From: Erythrobacter sp. BLCC-B19 | Lineage (GTDB): Bacteria; Pseudomonadota; Alphaproteobacteria; Sphingomonadales; Sphingomonadaceae | Length of the DNA stretch: 64,000 nt | Reading direction: 5' to 3' | Assembly (NCBI RefSeq): GCF_028621955.1 | Contig: NZ_CP117516.1 | Coordinates: forward strand, 828,001 to 892,000 | Part shown: positions 44,810 to 53,638 of the stretch, in pieces | Layout of the letters: each line of letters starts with the position of its first letter | How positions within the stretch are numbered: the first letter of the stretch is position 1 | The notes under the pieces: generated by a model | Told to the model about the DNA's origin: nothing | Databases searched by the model: none | Seen by the model: only the letters and a program-made list of their open reading frames with translations | Program-made: the position numbers and the translations under genes

Positions 44810-44824
44810 GCCACCTTTGGTGGC
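44810..44824. repeat. Short hairpin after the hydrolase stop
   Basis: GCCACC-TTT-GGTGGC is a perfect 6 bp stem starting right after the stop codon at 44807-44809. No T-run follows, so it is at best a weak terminator. Confidence 0.35.
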
Positions 44825-44859
44825 GCAGACCCCCCGCCCCAAAGTCCATGTTCGCAGAA

Positions 44860-44875
44860 TGTTTCACGTGAAACA
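44860..44875. promoter_or_regulatory. parS centromere site (ParB binding site)
   Basis: TGTTTCACGTGAAACA is a perfect 16 bp palindrome identical to the consensus of chromosomal ParB-binding parS sites; the dyad extends to 20 bases with the flanking AA/TT. It sits in a 77-base gap between two convergent genes, where a parS site would not disturb coding. Its presence suggests that this part of the chromosome lies in the ParB-bound domain, usually near the replication origin. A single site was found by eye in this window. Confidence 0.85.
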
Positions 44876-44886
44876 TTGGCGATTCC

Positions 44887-45282
44887 TCAACCCGCCGCTT
44901 TCAGCACATCGCTGATATCCTGACGGATTTCGGCCATTTTCCTAATGTCCCGGTGAAGGATCTGCTCGCCGACCTGCCCCGCCAACCCGCCATAGAACGC
45001 CTTGAGGCTCGCCCCGAGCGGGTGGTCCGGGGCGACCGATCCGGCCAGCCACAGCAGGATCGTCTGCGCGCGCGTCAGCGGTTCACGGCTTGCGCAAGAC
45101 CCGCCCAAAGCCTGTCTGCGATCGGCCAAAGACCGTTCAATCGCGATCACCGCCTGCCCGAGCGCGGCCTGCGCCTCTTCCAGACAGATCCGCGTCAGAT
45201 CGGCCCCGCCCGAAGCCTCGATCCGCGCTTCGAGCGCGACCCGGCGATAGGCGGCGGCGGGGTTGCGGCTGAGCATCTGCAT
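44887..45282 (-). CDS. fliS: Flagellar export chaperone FliS
   Basis: The 131-residue helical protein begins MQMLSRNPAAAYRRVALEAR, the FliS N-terminus that seals the flagellin groove. It binds newly made flagellin and keeps it unfolded for export. The middle reads TRICLEEAQAALGQAVIAIE, and the end (IRQDISDVLKAAG) is helical. It is the last gene of the long minus-strand flagellar operon, 15 bases after fliD. Identification rests on the N-terminus and position; sequence similarity is moderate. Confidence 0.85.
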   Translation of the reverse strand: MQMLSRNPAAAYRRVALEARIEASGGADLTRICLEEAQAALGQAVIAIERSLADRRQALGGSCASREPLTRAQTILLWLAGSVAPDHPLGASLKAFYGGLAGQVGEQILHRDIRKMAEIRQDISDVLKAAG

Positions 45283-45297
45283 CGCGCGTCACTCCCC

Positions 45298-46728
45298 TCA
45301 ATTATCGCTGTTCGACCAGATGTCGACCTGCTGGCGCAGGAAGGCGAGCGTCGATTGCGAGGCCGCCACCCGGCGTTCCGAGGCAGTGAATTCGCGCGTC
45401 AGCCGTTCGCGCAGGGCTTCCTGCTGCTCGGCAATCCGGGTCAGGCGCTCGTCACTGGCCGCCAGCTGCTTCTCGTAGCGGCTGAGCGACCCGCCGAGCG
45501 AGACCGGATCGGTCACCAGGCTGCTTTCGCGCGCGAAGCGATCGACCGTCGCGAACACCCCGTTGACCCCGGTGGTGAACATCGCCGCGACCGCATCGGG
45601 GTTGGTTTCGAGCGACCGGTTGAGCCGCGCGGTATCGAGCTTGAAGGTGCCGTCGCGGTTGAGCGCGAGGCCGAGATCGGCGAGCGTGCGCGGGTCATTG
45701 GTTCCCGCGCCCGGCATGACCACGCGGCCCGACAGCCCAGCCAGATCACGCCGGAACTCGCGCGCGCCCGGATCATTGCCCAGCTCGCCGCCAATCGGCG
45801 CGGCCAGATCATTGAGCTGGCCGACGATATCGTTGAGCGCGACGACGAAGTCTTCCATCACGCTGGTGATGGCGGTGGTGCTGGTGCCGAAGCTCAGCGT
45901 CGTCGGCGCGCCGGTGTTGGTGGCGGCAAGATCGAGCGTGAAGCCGCCCGGCAGGCCGGTCACCCGGTTGGTCGGGCTGGTCATCGCCACGCCATCCAGC
46001 GACAGCGTGGCATTGCGCGCGGTGGATTGCAGCAGCGCGCCGCCGCTGGCGGGCGTCCAGCCGAGATATTCGAGATCGCCCGCAACCGGCCCGCCGCCCA
46101 TGCCGGTCGCTTCGAGCTGGAAGCCGTTGGCCGCGCCTTCGCGCCCCTTCATCACCAGCTGCGCGCCATTGGTGCCGGTGGCGACATAGGCCTGCACCGC
46201 GCCGCCGCTGGCCGTGTTGATCTTGCTCGCGAGCGTGGCGAGGGTGTCGGTATCGGTCACGGCAATGTCGATCCCCGCCCGCGCGGCATCGGGGGTGAAG
46301 CTTGTGCCGCTGACCGTGCCGAAGCGCAGGGTCAGCGTGCCCTCCCCCACCAGCGCATCGCGGCTGGCGAGCGGGCGTGAAAGCAGCGTCTGGCTGCGGG
46401 CGAGCTGCGTGACTTCAAGGCTGAAACTGCCGCGCGGAGACAGGCCGGGGGGCACGGTTACCGTCGCGACAGCAGGGTTGGCGAGCGTGCCCTTGGGGGC
46501 CAGATCGCCGGTGCGCACGCGGTCGCCCAGCGCGCTGGCAAGGCCGGTGATCGCGCCGCGCAGCTGGCTGGCAGCGGAAACCTGCGCCTCCAGCGAGGTC
46601 TTGCGCGCGGTGATCTGGTTGCGCTGCGCCGCATAGGTCGCAGCGGAGATGTCCGAGGCGAGCTTGGTGAAATCAACGCCGCTACCGGCGCCGAGCGCGG
46701 AAATGATCGATGAGCCTGCGGTTTCCAT
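45298..46728 (-). CDS. fliD: Flagellar filament cap protein FliD (HAP2)
   Basis: The 476-residue protein has FliD coiled-coil ends: the N-terminal GSGVDFTKLASDISAATYAAQ with ARKTSLEAQVSAASQLRGAI, and the C-terminal SLSRYEKQLAASDERLTRIA region. The middle is beta-rich. It caps the growing filament and lets flagellin insert. It lies between flhB and fliS; its start is 30 bases from the flhB stop. Confidence 0.93.
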   Translation of the reverse strand: METAGSSIISALGAGSGVDFTKLASDISAATYAAQRNQITARKTSLEAQVSAASQLRGAITGLASALGDRVRTGDLAPKGTLANPAVATVTVPPGLSPRGSFSLEVTQLARSQTLLSRPLASRDALVGEGTLTLRFGTVSGTSFTPDAARAGIDIAVTDTDTLATLASKINTASGGAVQAYVATGTNGAQLVMKGREGAANGFQLEATGMGGGPVAGDLEYLGWTPASGGALLQSTARNATLSLDGVAMTSPTNRVTGLPGGFTLDLAATNTGAPTTLSFGTSTTAITSVMEDFVVALNDIVGQLNDLAAPIGGELGNDPGAREFRRDLAGLSGRVVMPGAGTNDPRTLADLGLALNRDGTFKLDTARLNRSLETNPDAVAAMFTTGVNGVFATVDRFARESSLVTDPVSLGGSLSRYEKQLAASDERLTRIAEQQEALRERLTREFTASERRVAASQSTLAFLRQQVDIWSNSDN

Positions 46729-46758
46729 GATCGTCAGAACGGGCCTTTGCGCCGGTGA

Positions 46759-47898
46759 TTAAGGGTGATCCTGTGGTCTTCCATCGCCATCGAAGCGCAG
46801 GGCTTGCGGCACCTCCACCACCGGGCGGCGCGGGCGTTGGCCGCGCTTCAGCGCCATCACGAAGGCCACGAGGGATGCGAGCGCGACATAGAGTTCCTCG
46901 CGCACCATCTGATTGGGGCGGGTGGTGAAATAGACCGCACGGGCAAGGCTCGGGTATTCCAGCACCGGCAGGCCGCTTTCCGTCGCGATCTCGCGCATGG
47001 CGAGCGCCGTCTCCCCCCGCCCCTTGCACAGCAGCAGCGGCGCGGGCGCGCGGGCCGGGTCATAGGTCAGCGCCACCGCAAAGTGCAGCGGGTTGACGAT
47101 GATGAACTGCGCCTCCTGCATCGCCTTGGCCACACCCCCGCGCGCCAGATCGCGCTGGCGCTGGCGGCGGGCCGATTTCATCTCGGGCGAGCCTTCGGAT
47201 TCCTTGTTCTCCTCGCGCATGTCCTGAAGGCTCATCTTCAGGCGCTTGTCGCGCTGGAAGCGTTGCAGGGGGTAGTCGATCCCGGCGATGATCAGCAGGC
47301 CGATCAGCAGCGCGCCGACAAGGCTGGCGATGGCATCGGTCGCAACGCCCAGCTGGCCTTCGAGCGTCAGCGTGCCGAGCGCGAGCAGTTCGGGCAGGCG
47401 GTCCTTGGCCCACACCCATGCAATCCCGCCCAGCAGCGCCAGCTTGGCCAGCCCCTTGCCCAGTTCGATCAGCCCCTGCCAGCCGAGGATGCGCTTGAAG
47501 CCCGACAGGGGATTGATGCGCGATCCCTTGAACCCCGCATTGCCCGCGACCCAGCGCCCGTCCTGCCCTAGCGCCAGTTGCGATATCGTGGTGACCGCGG
47601 CGACGATCAGCCCCAGCGCCAGCACCGGCGGCAGCGCGGCGAGCGCGGCATCGCCCATCGCCGCGCCGGGGGTGAAGCCGTCCAGCGCCGCCCGGTCGAA
47701 GTGGAAGCCCGCGCGCGCGACCTGCCCCAGCCCCTCGTTCAGCCACGCCCCCAGCCCCCACAGCCCCAGCGCCCCCGCGCCAGTGGCGGCGGCGGTGGCG
47801 AGTTCCTTCGACCGCAGCACGTCGCCCTTTTTGGCGGCGTCCTGACGGCGTTTGGCGGTGGGGGCGAAGGTCTTTTCGCCAGCGGTTTCCTCGGCCAT
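46759..47898 (-). CDS. flhB: Flagellar export apparatus protein FlhB
   Basis: The 379-residue protein has four membrane segments and a cytoplasmic C-terminal domain. The autocleavage site, usually NPTH, reads NPLH in IIVNPLHFAVALTYDP; cleavage between Asn and Pro should still occur since the third residue varies, but it is a change at a conserved place. FlhB switches export specificity from rod/hook to filament proteins. The linker MSLQDMREENKESEGSPEMK is typical. It directly follows fliR with one base between. Confidence 0.95.
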   Translation of the reverse strand: MAEETAGEKTFAPTAKRRQDAAKKGDVLRSKELATAAATGAGALGLWGLGAWLNEGLGQVARAGFHFDRAALDGFTPGAAMGDAALAALPPVLALGLIVAAVTTISQLALGQDGRWVAGNAGFKGSRINPLSGFKRILGWQGLIELGKGLAKLALLGGIAWVWAKDRLPELLALGTLTLEGQLGVATDAIASLVGALLIGLLIIAGIDYPLQRFQRDKRLKMSLQDMREENKESEGSPEMKSARRQRQRDLARGGVAKAMQEAQFIIVNPLHFAVALTYDPARAPAPLLLCKGRGETALAMREIATESGLPVLEYPSLARAVYFTTRPNQMVREELYVALASLVAFVMALKRGQRPRRPVVEVPQALRFDGDGRPQDHP

Positions 47899-47899
47899 G

Positions 47900-48688
47900 T
47901 CAGCGCGCCTCGATAAGGGCGGAGGATTGTTCGAGCGCGCTCTCGATCACGCCGCGCAGCTGGCCGACCATCACCGGCATGGCGATGATCAGCGCGGCGA
48001 TCCCCGCGAGCACTCCGGCAGGCAGGCCCAAGGCGAAGAGGTTCAGCGAGGGGGCGGAGCGGGCGATGAGGCCGGTGACGATCTGCACCAGCAGCAGCAC
48101 CAGCACCACCGGCAGCGCGATGGCGGCGGCGGCGGCAAGGCCATATCCCATGAACATCACCACCGCCTCGGCCCGCCACGCGCCGAACGCGAATTGTCCG
48201 GCAGGCAGCAGGCGGTAGCTCTCGATCAGCAGCTCGAACCACAAGAGATGCGCGCCCGTGGCGTAGAACAGCAGGCTGAGGACAAGCCCGAAGAAGGTGC
48301 CCAGCGCGCCCGATTGCGCGCCGCTCGCCGGGTCGATCGAGGTGGCGATGGCAAGGCCCATGGTGCCCGAAATCTGCTCGGCGGCGATCAGGGGAATGGC
48401 GAAGGCGAGTTGCAGCACGAAGCCGAGCATCAGGCCCACCGCGATCTCGGGCAGGATGGCGAGGATGGCGGCGATGCTCAGCATTTCGGGCGGCGGGGCG
48501 GAGAGCGGCACCCAGGTGGCGATGAAGAAGCCCAGCGTCAGGCTGAGGAGGATGCGCAAAGGCGCGGGCACCGCCGTGCCGCCCACCATCGGCGCGGCCA
48601 TCAGGGCAGCGCCGCAGCGGATCGACAGGAAGAATATCTGCCACAGCTGCGCCTCAAGGCTGCCGAAGCCGAAATCGAGGACGTTCAT
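47900..48688 (-). CDS. fliR: Flagellar export apparatus protein FliR
   Basis: The true start is ATG 48688 (MNVLDFGFGSLEAQLWQIFF), overlapping the fliQ stop by four bases; the longer frame upstream is a shadow. The 262-residue protein has six hydrophobic segments, including GFFIATWVPLSAPPPEM and EQISGTMGLAIATSIDPASG, which is the characteristic FliR loop. It forms the export gate with FliP and FliQ. Confidence 0.95.
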   Translation of the reverse strand: MNVLDFGFGSLEAQLWQIFFLSIRCGAALMAAPMVGGTAVPAPLRILLSLTLGFFIATWVPLSAPPPEMLSIAAILAILPEIAVGLMLGFVLQLAFAIPLIAAEQISGTMGLAIATSIDPASGAQSGALGTFFGLVLSLLFYATGAHLLWFELLIESYRLLPAGQFAFGAWRAEAVVMFMGYGLAAAAAIALPVVLVLLLVQIVTGLIARSAPSLNLFALGLPAGVLAGIAALIIAMPVMVGQLRGVIESALEQSSALIEAR

Positions 48689-48957
48689 GCCGACAAATTG
48701 GCGACCTGCGCCATGATCTCGCGGGTGAAGTCCGCCAGCAGCCCCATCATCGCCGCGCCCAGCACCACGAAGACCAGCGCGGTGATCGCGAGCTTGGGGA
48801 TGAAGCTGAGGGTCTGTTCGTTGACCGATGTCGCGGCCTGGATGATGCCGACCACAAGGCCCACCACCAGCGTCGCGATCAGCACCGGCCCGGCGATCAG
48901 CGCGGTCACCCACAGGGTCTGATCGGCCAGCGCAAGGAGGGCGGCATCCTCGGTCAT
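48685..48957 (-). CDS. fliQ: Flagellar export apparatus protein FliQ
   Basis: The 90-residue protein has two membrane helices (VTALIAGPVLIATLVVGLVV and KLAITALVFVVLGAAMMGLL) with the loop GIIQAATSVNEQTLSFIPK, which is the FliQ signature. It is part of the FliPQR export gate. Start and stop overlap its neighbours by four bases each. Confidence 0.96.
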   Translation of the reverse strand: MTEDAALLALADQTLWVTALIAGPVLIATLVVGLVVGIIQAATSVNEQTLSFIPKLAITALVFVVLGAAMMGLLADFTREIMAQVANLSA

Positions 48958-49763
48958 GTGGCGAAACTCAGCGCAAGACTGCCCATCAAGAGCGCCCAGC
49001 CATCGACCAGCACGAACAGCAACAGCTTGAACGGCAGCGAGATGATTGTCGGCGAGAGCATCATCATGCCCAGACTCATCAAGACGCTCGCCACCACGAG
49101 GTCGATCACGAGGAAGGGCAGGAAGATCATGAAACCGATCTGGAAGGCCGTCTCCAGCTCGCTGGTGACGAAGGCCGGGAGCAGGATCGAGAAGGGCACA
49201 TCCGCACCATTCTGGAAGGTGCCGCCGCCAGCAATATCGGTGAACATGATGAGGTTGGCTTCGCGGGTCTGGGCCATCATGAAAGCGTGGAACGCCTCGC
49301 CCGCCTTGCCGATGGCGGCATCGGCCGACAGGGCTCCGCTGGCATAGGGGGCGATCGCCTGCACGTTCACCGCGTCCAAAGTCGGGGCCATGACGAACAG
49401 GCTGAGGAACAGCGCCAACCCCGCCAGCACCTGCCCCGGCGGCGATCCTTGCAAGCCCAAGGCCTGCCGCAGGATCGCGAGCACCACCAGAATGCGCAGG
49501 AAGCTGGTCATCATCAGCACCAGCGCGGGCAGGATGGTGAGCAGGCCCATCACCACCAGCAGCTGGAGCGAGGTGCTCAGGGGGCTGTCCTCTCCCGCAC
49601 CATCATTGCCCAATGCGCGTTCGATCGCGGTGCCGACGCCTGCCGCGACCGGATCAGGCGCGGCGGGCGGCGCGGCGGCCATGGCGGCCTCAGGCGAGAG
49701 AAACATGGTTAACGCGAGCGCGCACAGGGCGGCCCACAGGCGAAGCGGCAGGCGCGGCATCAC
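48954..49763 (-). CDS. fliP: Flagellar export apparatus protein FliP
   Basis: The 269-residue protein has a cleaved N-terminal signal (LWAALCALALTMFLSPEAAM) and the FliP hallmarks FLRILVVLAILRQALGLQGS, DVPFSILLPAFVTSELETAF, and IGFMIFLPFLVIDLVVASVL. It builds the core of the FliPQR gate. An exported loop contains PDPVAAGVGTAIERALG. Coupled to fliO and fliQ by four-base overlaps. Confidence 0.96.
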   Translation of the reverse strand: MMPRLPLRLWAALCALALTMFLSPEAAMAAAPPAAPDPVAAGVGTAIERALGNDGAGEDSPLSTSLQLLVVMGLLTILPALVLMMTSFLRILVVLAILRQALGLQGSPPGQVLAGLALFLSLFVMAPTLDAVNVQAIAPYASGALSADAAIGKAGEAFHAFMMAQTREANLIMFTDIAGGGTFQNGADVPFSILLPAFVTSELETAFQIGFMIFLPFLVIDLVVASVLMSLGMMMLSPTIISLPFKLLLFVLVDGWALLMGSLALSFAT

Positions 49764-50047
49764 TCGGACTCCGGCTGCGCCATCGTCGGCACGGCAGCCT
49801 CGCCGAGCCGCACCATCCCCTGCCGGGTGCAGCCCAGCAGGATCTCGCGATCATGGAACCGCACCACGGCGAGCTTCATGCCGGGTGCGATCAGGCTGGT
49901 TTCGACCAGCTGCATCCGCCGCCCGCCACCATCGGCGGCGGTGTGGCCAAGCCGGGTCTGGAGCCAGCGGGTCAGCCACAGGCTCCCCCAGATCAGCCCC
50001 GCCAGCACCGGCAGCAGCAGCGCCAGCCGCAGGAGATATTCGAGCAT
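49760..50047 (-). CDS. fliO: Flagellar biosynthetic protein FliO
   Basis: The 95-residue protein has one N-terminal membrane segment (LRLALLLPVLAGLIWGSLWL), followed by a basic stretch and a small soluble domain with RRMQLVETSLIAPGMKLAVV and REILLGCTRQGMVRLGE, as in FliO. It helps assemble FliP. Short and divergent, as is usual for FliO; placement between fliN and fliP supports the call. Confidence 0.85.
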   Translation of the reverse strand: MLEYLLRLALLLPVLAGLIWGSLWLTRWLQTRLGHTAADGGGRRMQLVETSLIAPGMKLAVVRFHDREILLGCTRQGMVRLGEAAVPTMAQPESE

Positions 50048-50063
50048 CGCCCCGCCCCGCCGC

Positions 50064-50489
50064 TCAGAGCAGATCGTCGAGCGCGCTGGTCAGCGGATCG
50101 ACCGGGGGCGCGGCAGGGGCGGGCGCCGGGGCAGGCGCGGCGGGCGCCGCTTCGACAGGTGGCGGGGCAAGGTCGTCGGCTGCGCCATGGTCGGGCGTCG
50201 CAGCCGGGGCAGCGCCGGGCATCGGCGGCACGTCCTTCCCGTCCTCGCCCACCAGACTGACGATCCTGAGGGCAAAGCGGCCTTTCTCGGCCACCACCTC
50301 GCCACGCGCGATCACGCGGCCATTGGCGGTGACATCGAGCAATTCGTCGGTCAGCCGGTCGAGCGCCACGGTGCTCCCCTCTCCCAGCATCAGCACATCG
50401 CGCAAGGGCAGTTCCGTGCGGCCCAGTTCGACCGAAAGGCGCACGGCAACATCGCCGAAACGGGAAAAGGCAGCGGGCTGGAAAGTCAT
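50064..50489 (-). CDS. fliN: Flagellar switch protein FliN, with Pro/Ala-rich C-terminal tail
   Basis: The 141-residue protein starts almost directly with the SpoA domain (VAVRLSVELGRTELPLRDVL, VALDRLTDELLDVTANGRVI, RGEVVAEKGRFALRIVSLVG; about residues 14-82). The last 55 residues are a Pro/Ala-rich acidic tail ending LTSALDDLL. Most FliN proteins have the extra sequence at the N-terminus instead. It forms the C-ring rim with FliM and takes part in switching and export. Coupled to fliM by four bases. Confidence 0.88.
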   Translation of the reverse strand: MTFQPAAFSRFGDVAVRLSVELGRTELPLRDVLMLGEGSTVALDRLTDELLDVTANGRVIARGEVVAEKGRFALRIVSLVGEDGKDVPPMPGAAPAATPDHGAADDLAPPPVEAAPAAPAPAPAPAAPPVDPLTSALDDLL

Positions 50490-51445
50490 GGTGCGAACCC
50501 TTCGGCAGAAGCGGAAACAGGAAGGCGGGTCAGGCGGAGCGCCATGCGGTTCTCGCAGGTGCCGACCGCGCCGTGGGCGAGGATCGTCTCGCCCACCATC
50601 AGCGGCACTTGCCGGCCCATCGCGAGCGGAATGGTATCGCCGGGGCTCAAGGTCTGGAGCCGGGCGAGCGACAGGTCGAACTCCGCCAGCACCGCGTGCA
50701 GCGGCAGCGGCATTGATGCAAAGGGCGCCGCCATGCCGGTCGCCGGTGTGCGCGGCACCCGGACGCGGGGACGGCGGCCACCGCCGGGGAGCAGGCGCGG
50801 CAACTTGTCCGACGCCACCGCAAGGCTCGCGCGCCAGGTGCAGCCCTGGCGGTTGGCGATGTCGATGATGAAGACCAGCGCCTCGGCATCGAGCGCAAAG
50901 GGCTTCAGCCGGGCGGCGCTTTCGCTGCGCACGATCACTTCGCCGCCCTGCGCCTTGCCGCGCAGCGATGCGCCCGCAGGCGGGGGCATATCGCCAAAGC
51001 TGGCGCGGGTGATGGCACCGGCGATCATGGTCGCGGCTTCCTCGACCAGCAGCGCGGCGGAGCGCGGCAGGGCATCGGGCACGCTGCCGGTGGTGCGACC
51101 GTCACCGCCGAAGCTGCGGTCAGTGAGCGCAATGGCGGTGGCGAAATCGAAGCTGAGGAGCGCAGTCTCGGCGCTCGCACCCACCCGCAGCAGCGAATTG
51201 GCCGCGACCTGCCCGATCCGCCGCAGCGCATCCGCGCCGCTGACACGTTCGGGCTCGGTAATGCTGACGTCGAGCCGGTCGCCCGACAGCAGGCCGGACA
51301 GATCATCGGCGAGCAGCCGCGCCAGATCGCGCCGCCATGCCGCCATCAGCGCCGCGCTTTCTTCAGGGCGCGGGCCGCGATTGGTCAGCTCGGGGCAATG
51401 CACCGCTGCGGCCCGCGCGGGCTGGAAGCTGTGGCCCATCCTCAT
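50486..51445 (-). CDS. fliM: Flagellar switch protein FliM, divergent N-terminus
   Basis: The 319-residue protein has a FliM-like middle domain (RRIGQVAANSLLRVGASAET) and a C-terminal SpoA domain (LHAVLAEFDLSLARLQTLSP, PLMVGETILAHGAVGTCENR). The N-terminus MRMGHSFQPARAAAVHCPEL lacks the LSQxEIDALL peptide by which FliM usually binds phosphorylated CheY. It lies between fliL and fliN and overlaps both. The missing peptide suggests a different way of receiving the chemotaxis signal or none. Confidence 0.82.
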   Translation of the reverse strand: MRMGHSFQPARAAAVHCPELTNRGPRPEESAALMAAWRRDLARLLADDLSGLLSGDRLDVSITEPERVSGADALRRIGQVAANSLLRVGASAETALLSFDFATAIALTDRSFGGDGRTTGSVPDALPRSAALLVEEAATMIAGAITRASFGDMPPPAGASLRGKAQGGEVIVRSESAARLKPFALDAEALVFIIDIANRQGCTWRASLAVASDKLPRLLPGGGRRPRVRVPRTPATGMAAPFASMPLPLHAVLAEFDLSLARLQTLSPGDTIPLAMGRQVPLMVGETILAHGAVGTCENRMALRLTRLPVSASAEGFAP

Positions 51446-52041
51446 TGGACGAGGAACCCGCGGAAGTGGACGGCATCGATCCCGCCGAAGCCCTCGTTCT
51501 CCTCCAGCACGGCATTGACCGCCTTGGTCAACCGCTGGCCGAGCCGCTTCTTGCCCTCGACGTCATAGACCTCCGCCTCGGTGGTGGCGGCCAGCTGGGC
51601 GAGGATGGCGGAACGGATCGCGAGTTCGTGGTTCTTGACCCATTGCAGCACCCGGCCATCGCGGCGGGTGGAGACTGCCAGTTCGACCTGGATCAGACCC
51701 GGCGAATCCGCAAGGTTCGAGGTGAAGCTGTCGGTGAAGCTGTAATAGACAGTGCGATACTTGCTGCCGCCCTCGCCATAGACCGGGGCGGCTGCATCCT
51801 TTTCCTTCTCCGCACCGGGCAGGGTATAGGGGTCTTCCTCGCCCTTGAGCACCAGCTTGGGCTCGTCAGGCTTGTGCTCGGCGGCCTCGCCCAAGAGGCC
51901 CATCGCGAAGGCGCCATAGGCTCCGCCCGCGCCGACACCGAGCAGCAGCACCGCGCCGAGCGCGAGCTTGATCACCCCGCCCTTGCCGGACTTGCCGCCG
52001 CCCTCGCCTGCGCTCTCGGCCTTGTCCTTTCCCTTGGCCAT
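51442..52041 (-). CDS. fliL: Flagellar basal-body protein FliL
   Basis: The 199-residue protein has a cytoplasmic charged N-terminus, a single membrane helix (GVIKLALGAVLLLGVGAGGA) and a periplasmic FliL domain (YRTVYYSFTDSFTSNLADSP through FGGIDAVHFRGFLVQ). It stabilises stators around the rod. The upstream fliK gene ends 36 bases before; the downstream fliM start overlaps. Confidence 0.92.
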   Translation of the reverse strand: MAKGKDKAESAGEGGGKSGKGGVIKLALGAVLLLGVGAGGAYGAFAMGLLGEAAEHKPDEPKLVLKGEEDPYTLPGAEKEKDAAAPVYGEGGSKYRTVYYSFTDSFTSNLADSPGLIQVELAVSTRRDGRVLQWVKNHELAIRSAILAQLAATTEAEVYDVEGKKRLGQRLTKAVNAVLEENEGFGGIDAVHFRGFLVQ

Positions 52042-52076
52042 GCCCCGTCAGCTCCTTCGTCGTGTTACGCTTGCGA

Positions 52077-53609
52077 TCAGGCGAACAGGCCGCCCGGTGA
52101 GGCACTGCGGCCGGCAGACCCCTCGTCGTCCACCTCGGTGCGCGCGGCCAGAGCAGCGGCGGTCGAGGGGCGGCGGTGGTCCGGCGCAGCCTCGCCGTCA
52201 CGGCCACCCGAATGGCCCAGGTGTGGTGAATGGCCCCCTTGCCCCCCATTAGGGGAAGCCCCGTAACGTTGCTCCGATGTGCCGTTTTGGGCCGCAGAAC
52301 TGTCAGCCGCAGCGGTGATCGCCCGGTCGGCAAGCGCCGCCTGAACAGCGGGCACGAAGCCCGGATCACGGCTCGCCAGCACCGCGCGCCACTGGTCGGG
52401 TGCGGCCTGTTCGAGCCGCAGCGAGACGAAGCCGAACTCGGCATGGCGCATCGTCATTTCCGGCCGCGCGGAACGCAGCGCCTCGCGCAAGCCGTCGACC
52501 TGGGCGATGGATTGCTCCTGCTGCGCCCCAGTGGCGGCAGCGGCGCGCGGGGTCTCGACCCGCTCGCCTCCGGTCGCCGCAGCCACCGGCGCAGCGGCAG
52601 CGAGCGGCGGGGGAGCAGATGCGGAGGCGGAGGCGGCGGCAAGAGCAGGCGGAGCGGCCGGCTCGGCCGGTGACCCGGAAGGCGGAGCGGCAGCGCTGGC
52701 GGGCGAAGCCGAGCCGGGCGGCGCATCGCTCGCCTCGCTCGGCGCGGCATCGGGCAGCGCGGGTGCGGCGGGCATCGGCGCAAGGGCGGCACGCACCGGC
52801 GGCGGGGCGCTCTGCACGGGGAGCGTGGGCGAGGCGGGAAGCGGCAGTGCGGCGAGCGTGCGCGCGGGCACAGCGGGGGCGAGGGCGAGGACTGCCGCCG
52901 GATCGAGCGCATCGGGCACAGCGGTGGGGGCGGGGGTGGCTGGCGTGGGCTGAGGCGGATCGGATCGGCCGGACACGAGCGCCGTCAGCGGCACCGGCGC
53001 GGCGATAGCGGGGGGCACCAGCGCCTGCCCCGGCATGGGCTCAGCCGCAGACGCATCCGCGTCCGCCTGAAGCAGGGCAGGCTCGCCGGACTCCTCTTCG
53101 ATCGCGTCGGCAGCCTCGCCTGCACCCAGACCGCGCCCCGCGACCTGCTCTGCGACCGGCACTGTCGCCGCCATACGCGGGGCTTCCGCGAGCGTCTGTT
53201 CGCGCCCGAGCCACGCGGCTGCGCCCGCAGCAGGTGCGCGTGGATGCAGCCGCGGCGCGGCCAGGGGATCGGCTTCGGCGAGAGGCTCGGTCGTCTCGGC
53301 AGGCCCGGCCAGCGGCAAATCCGCGCCCGCAGGCGGCAAGCTCTTGCCGCCCGGCAAGGCAGGCAACACGGCGACGCGCGCGCTGTCCGGGGTGGCCGGA
53401 TCGGGGGCGGCAAGCGGCATGGCAGCACCCGGCACCGGGCCTGCGGGATCGCCCGGCACCGGGAGCAGCGCCGCGCCGAGCAATCCGGCAAAGTCGCTCC
53501 CCGCCCCTGTTCCCGCGCTGCCAGCACCGGGCGCAGCCGCTGGCAAAAGCCCGCCACCGGCGGCAAGCGGGCTGGCGGGGCTGGGCATTTCGGGCAGGAA
53601 CGGGATCAT
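52077..53609 (-). CDS. fliK: Flagellar hook-length control protein FliK
   Basis: The 510-residue protein is very rich in Ala and Pro over residues 1-370, as expected for the elongated ruler part. The C-terminal Flg_hook domain is recognised by MRHAEFGFVSLRLEQAAPDQ followed by WRAVLASRDPGFVPAVQAAL. It measures the hook and triggers the FlhB switch. Sequence outside the C-terminus is not conserved, and the call rests on that domain and gene order. Confidence 0.85.
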   Translation of the reverse strand: MIPFLPEMPSPASPLAAGGGLLPAAAPGAGSAGTGAGSDFAGLLGAALLPVPGDPAGPVPGAAMPLAAPDPATPDSARVAVLPALPGGKSLPPAGADLPLAGPAETTEPLAEADPLAAPRLHPRAPAAGAAAWLGREQTLAEAPRMAATVPVAEQVAGRGLGAGEAADAIEEESGEPALLQADADASAAEPMPGQALVPPAIAAPVPLTALVSGRSDPPQPTPATPAPTAVPDALDPAAVLALAPAVPARTLAALPLPASPTLPVQSAPPPVRAALAPMPAAPALPDAAPSEASDAPPGSASPASAAAPPSGSPAEPAAPPALAAASASASAPPPLAAAAPVAAATGGERVETPRAAAATGAQQEQSIAQVDGLREALRSARPEMTMRHAEFGFVSLRLEQAAPDQWRAVLASRDPGFVPAVQAALADRAITAAADSSAAQNGTSEQRYGASPNGGQGGHSPHLGHSGGRDGEAAPDHRRPSTAAALAARTEVDDEGSAGRSASPGGLFA

Positions 53610-53638
53610 CGGCGCCTCCTTGGGCGAGCGGGTCGGGA

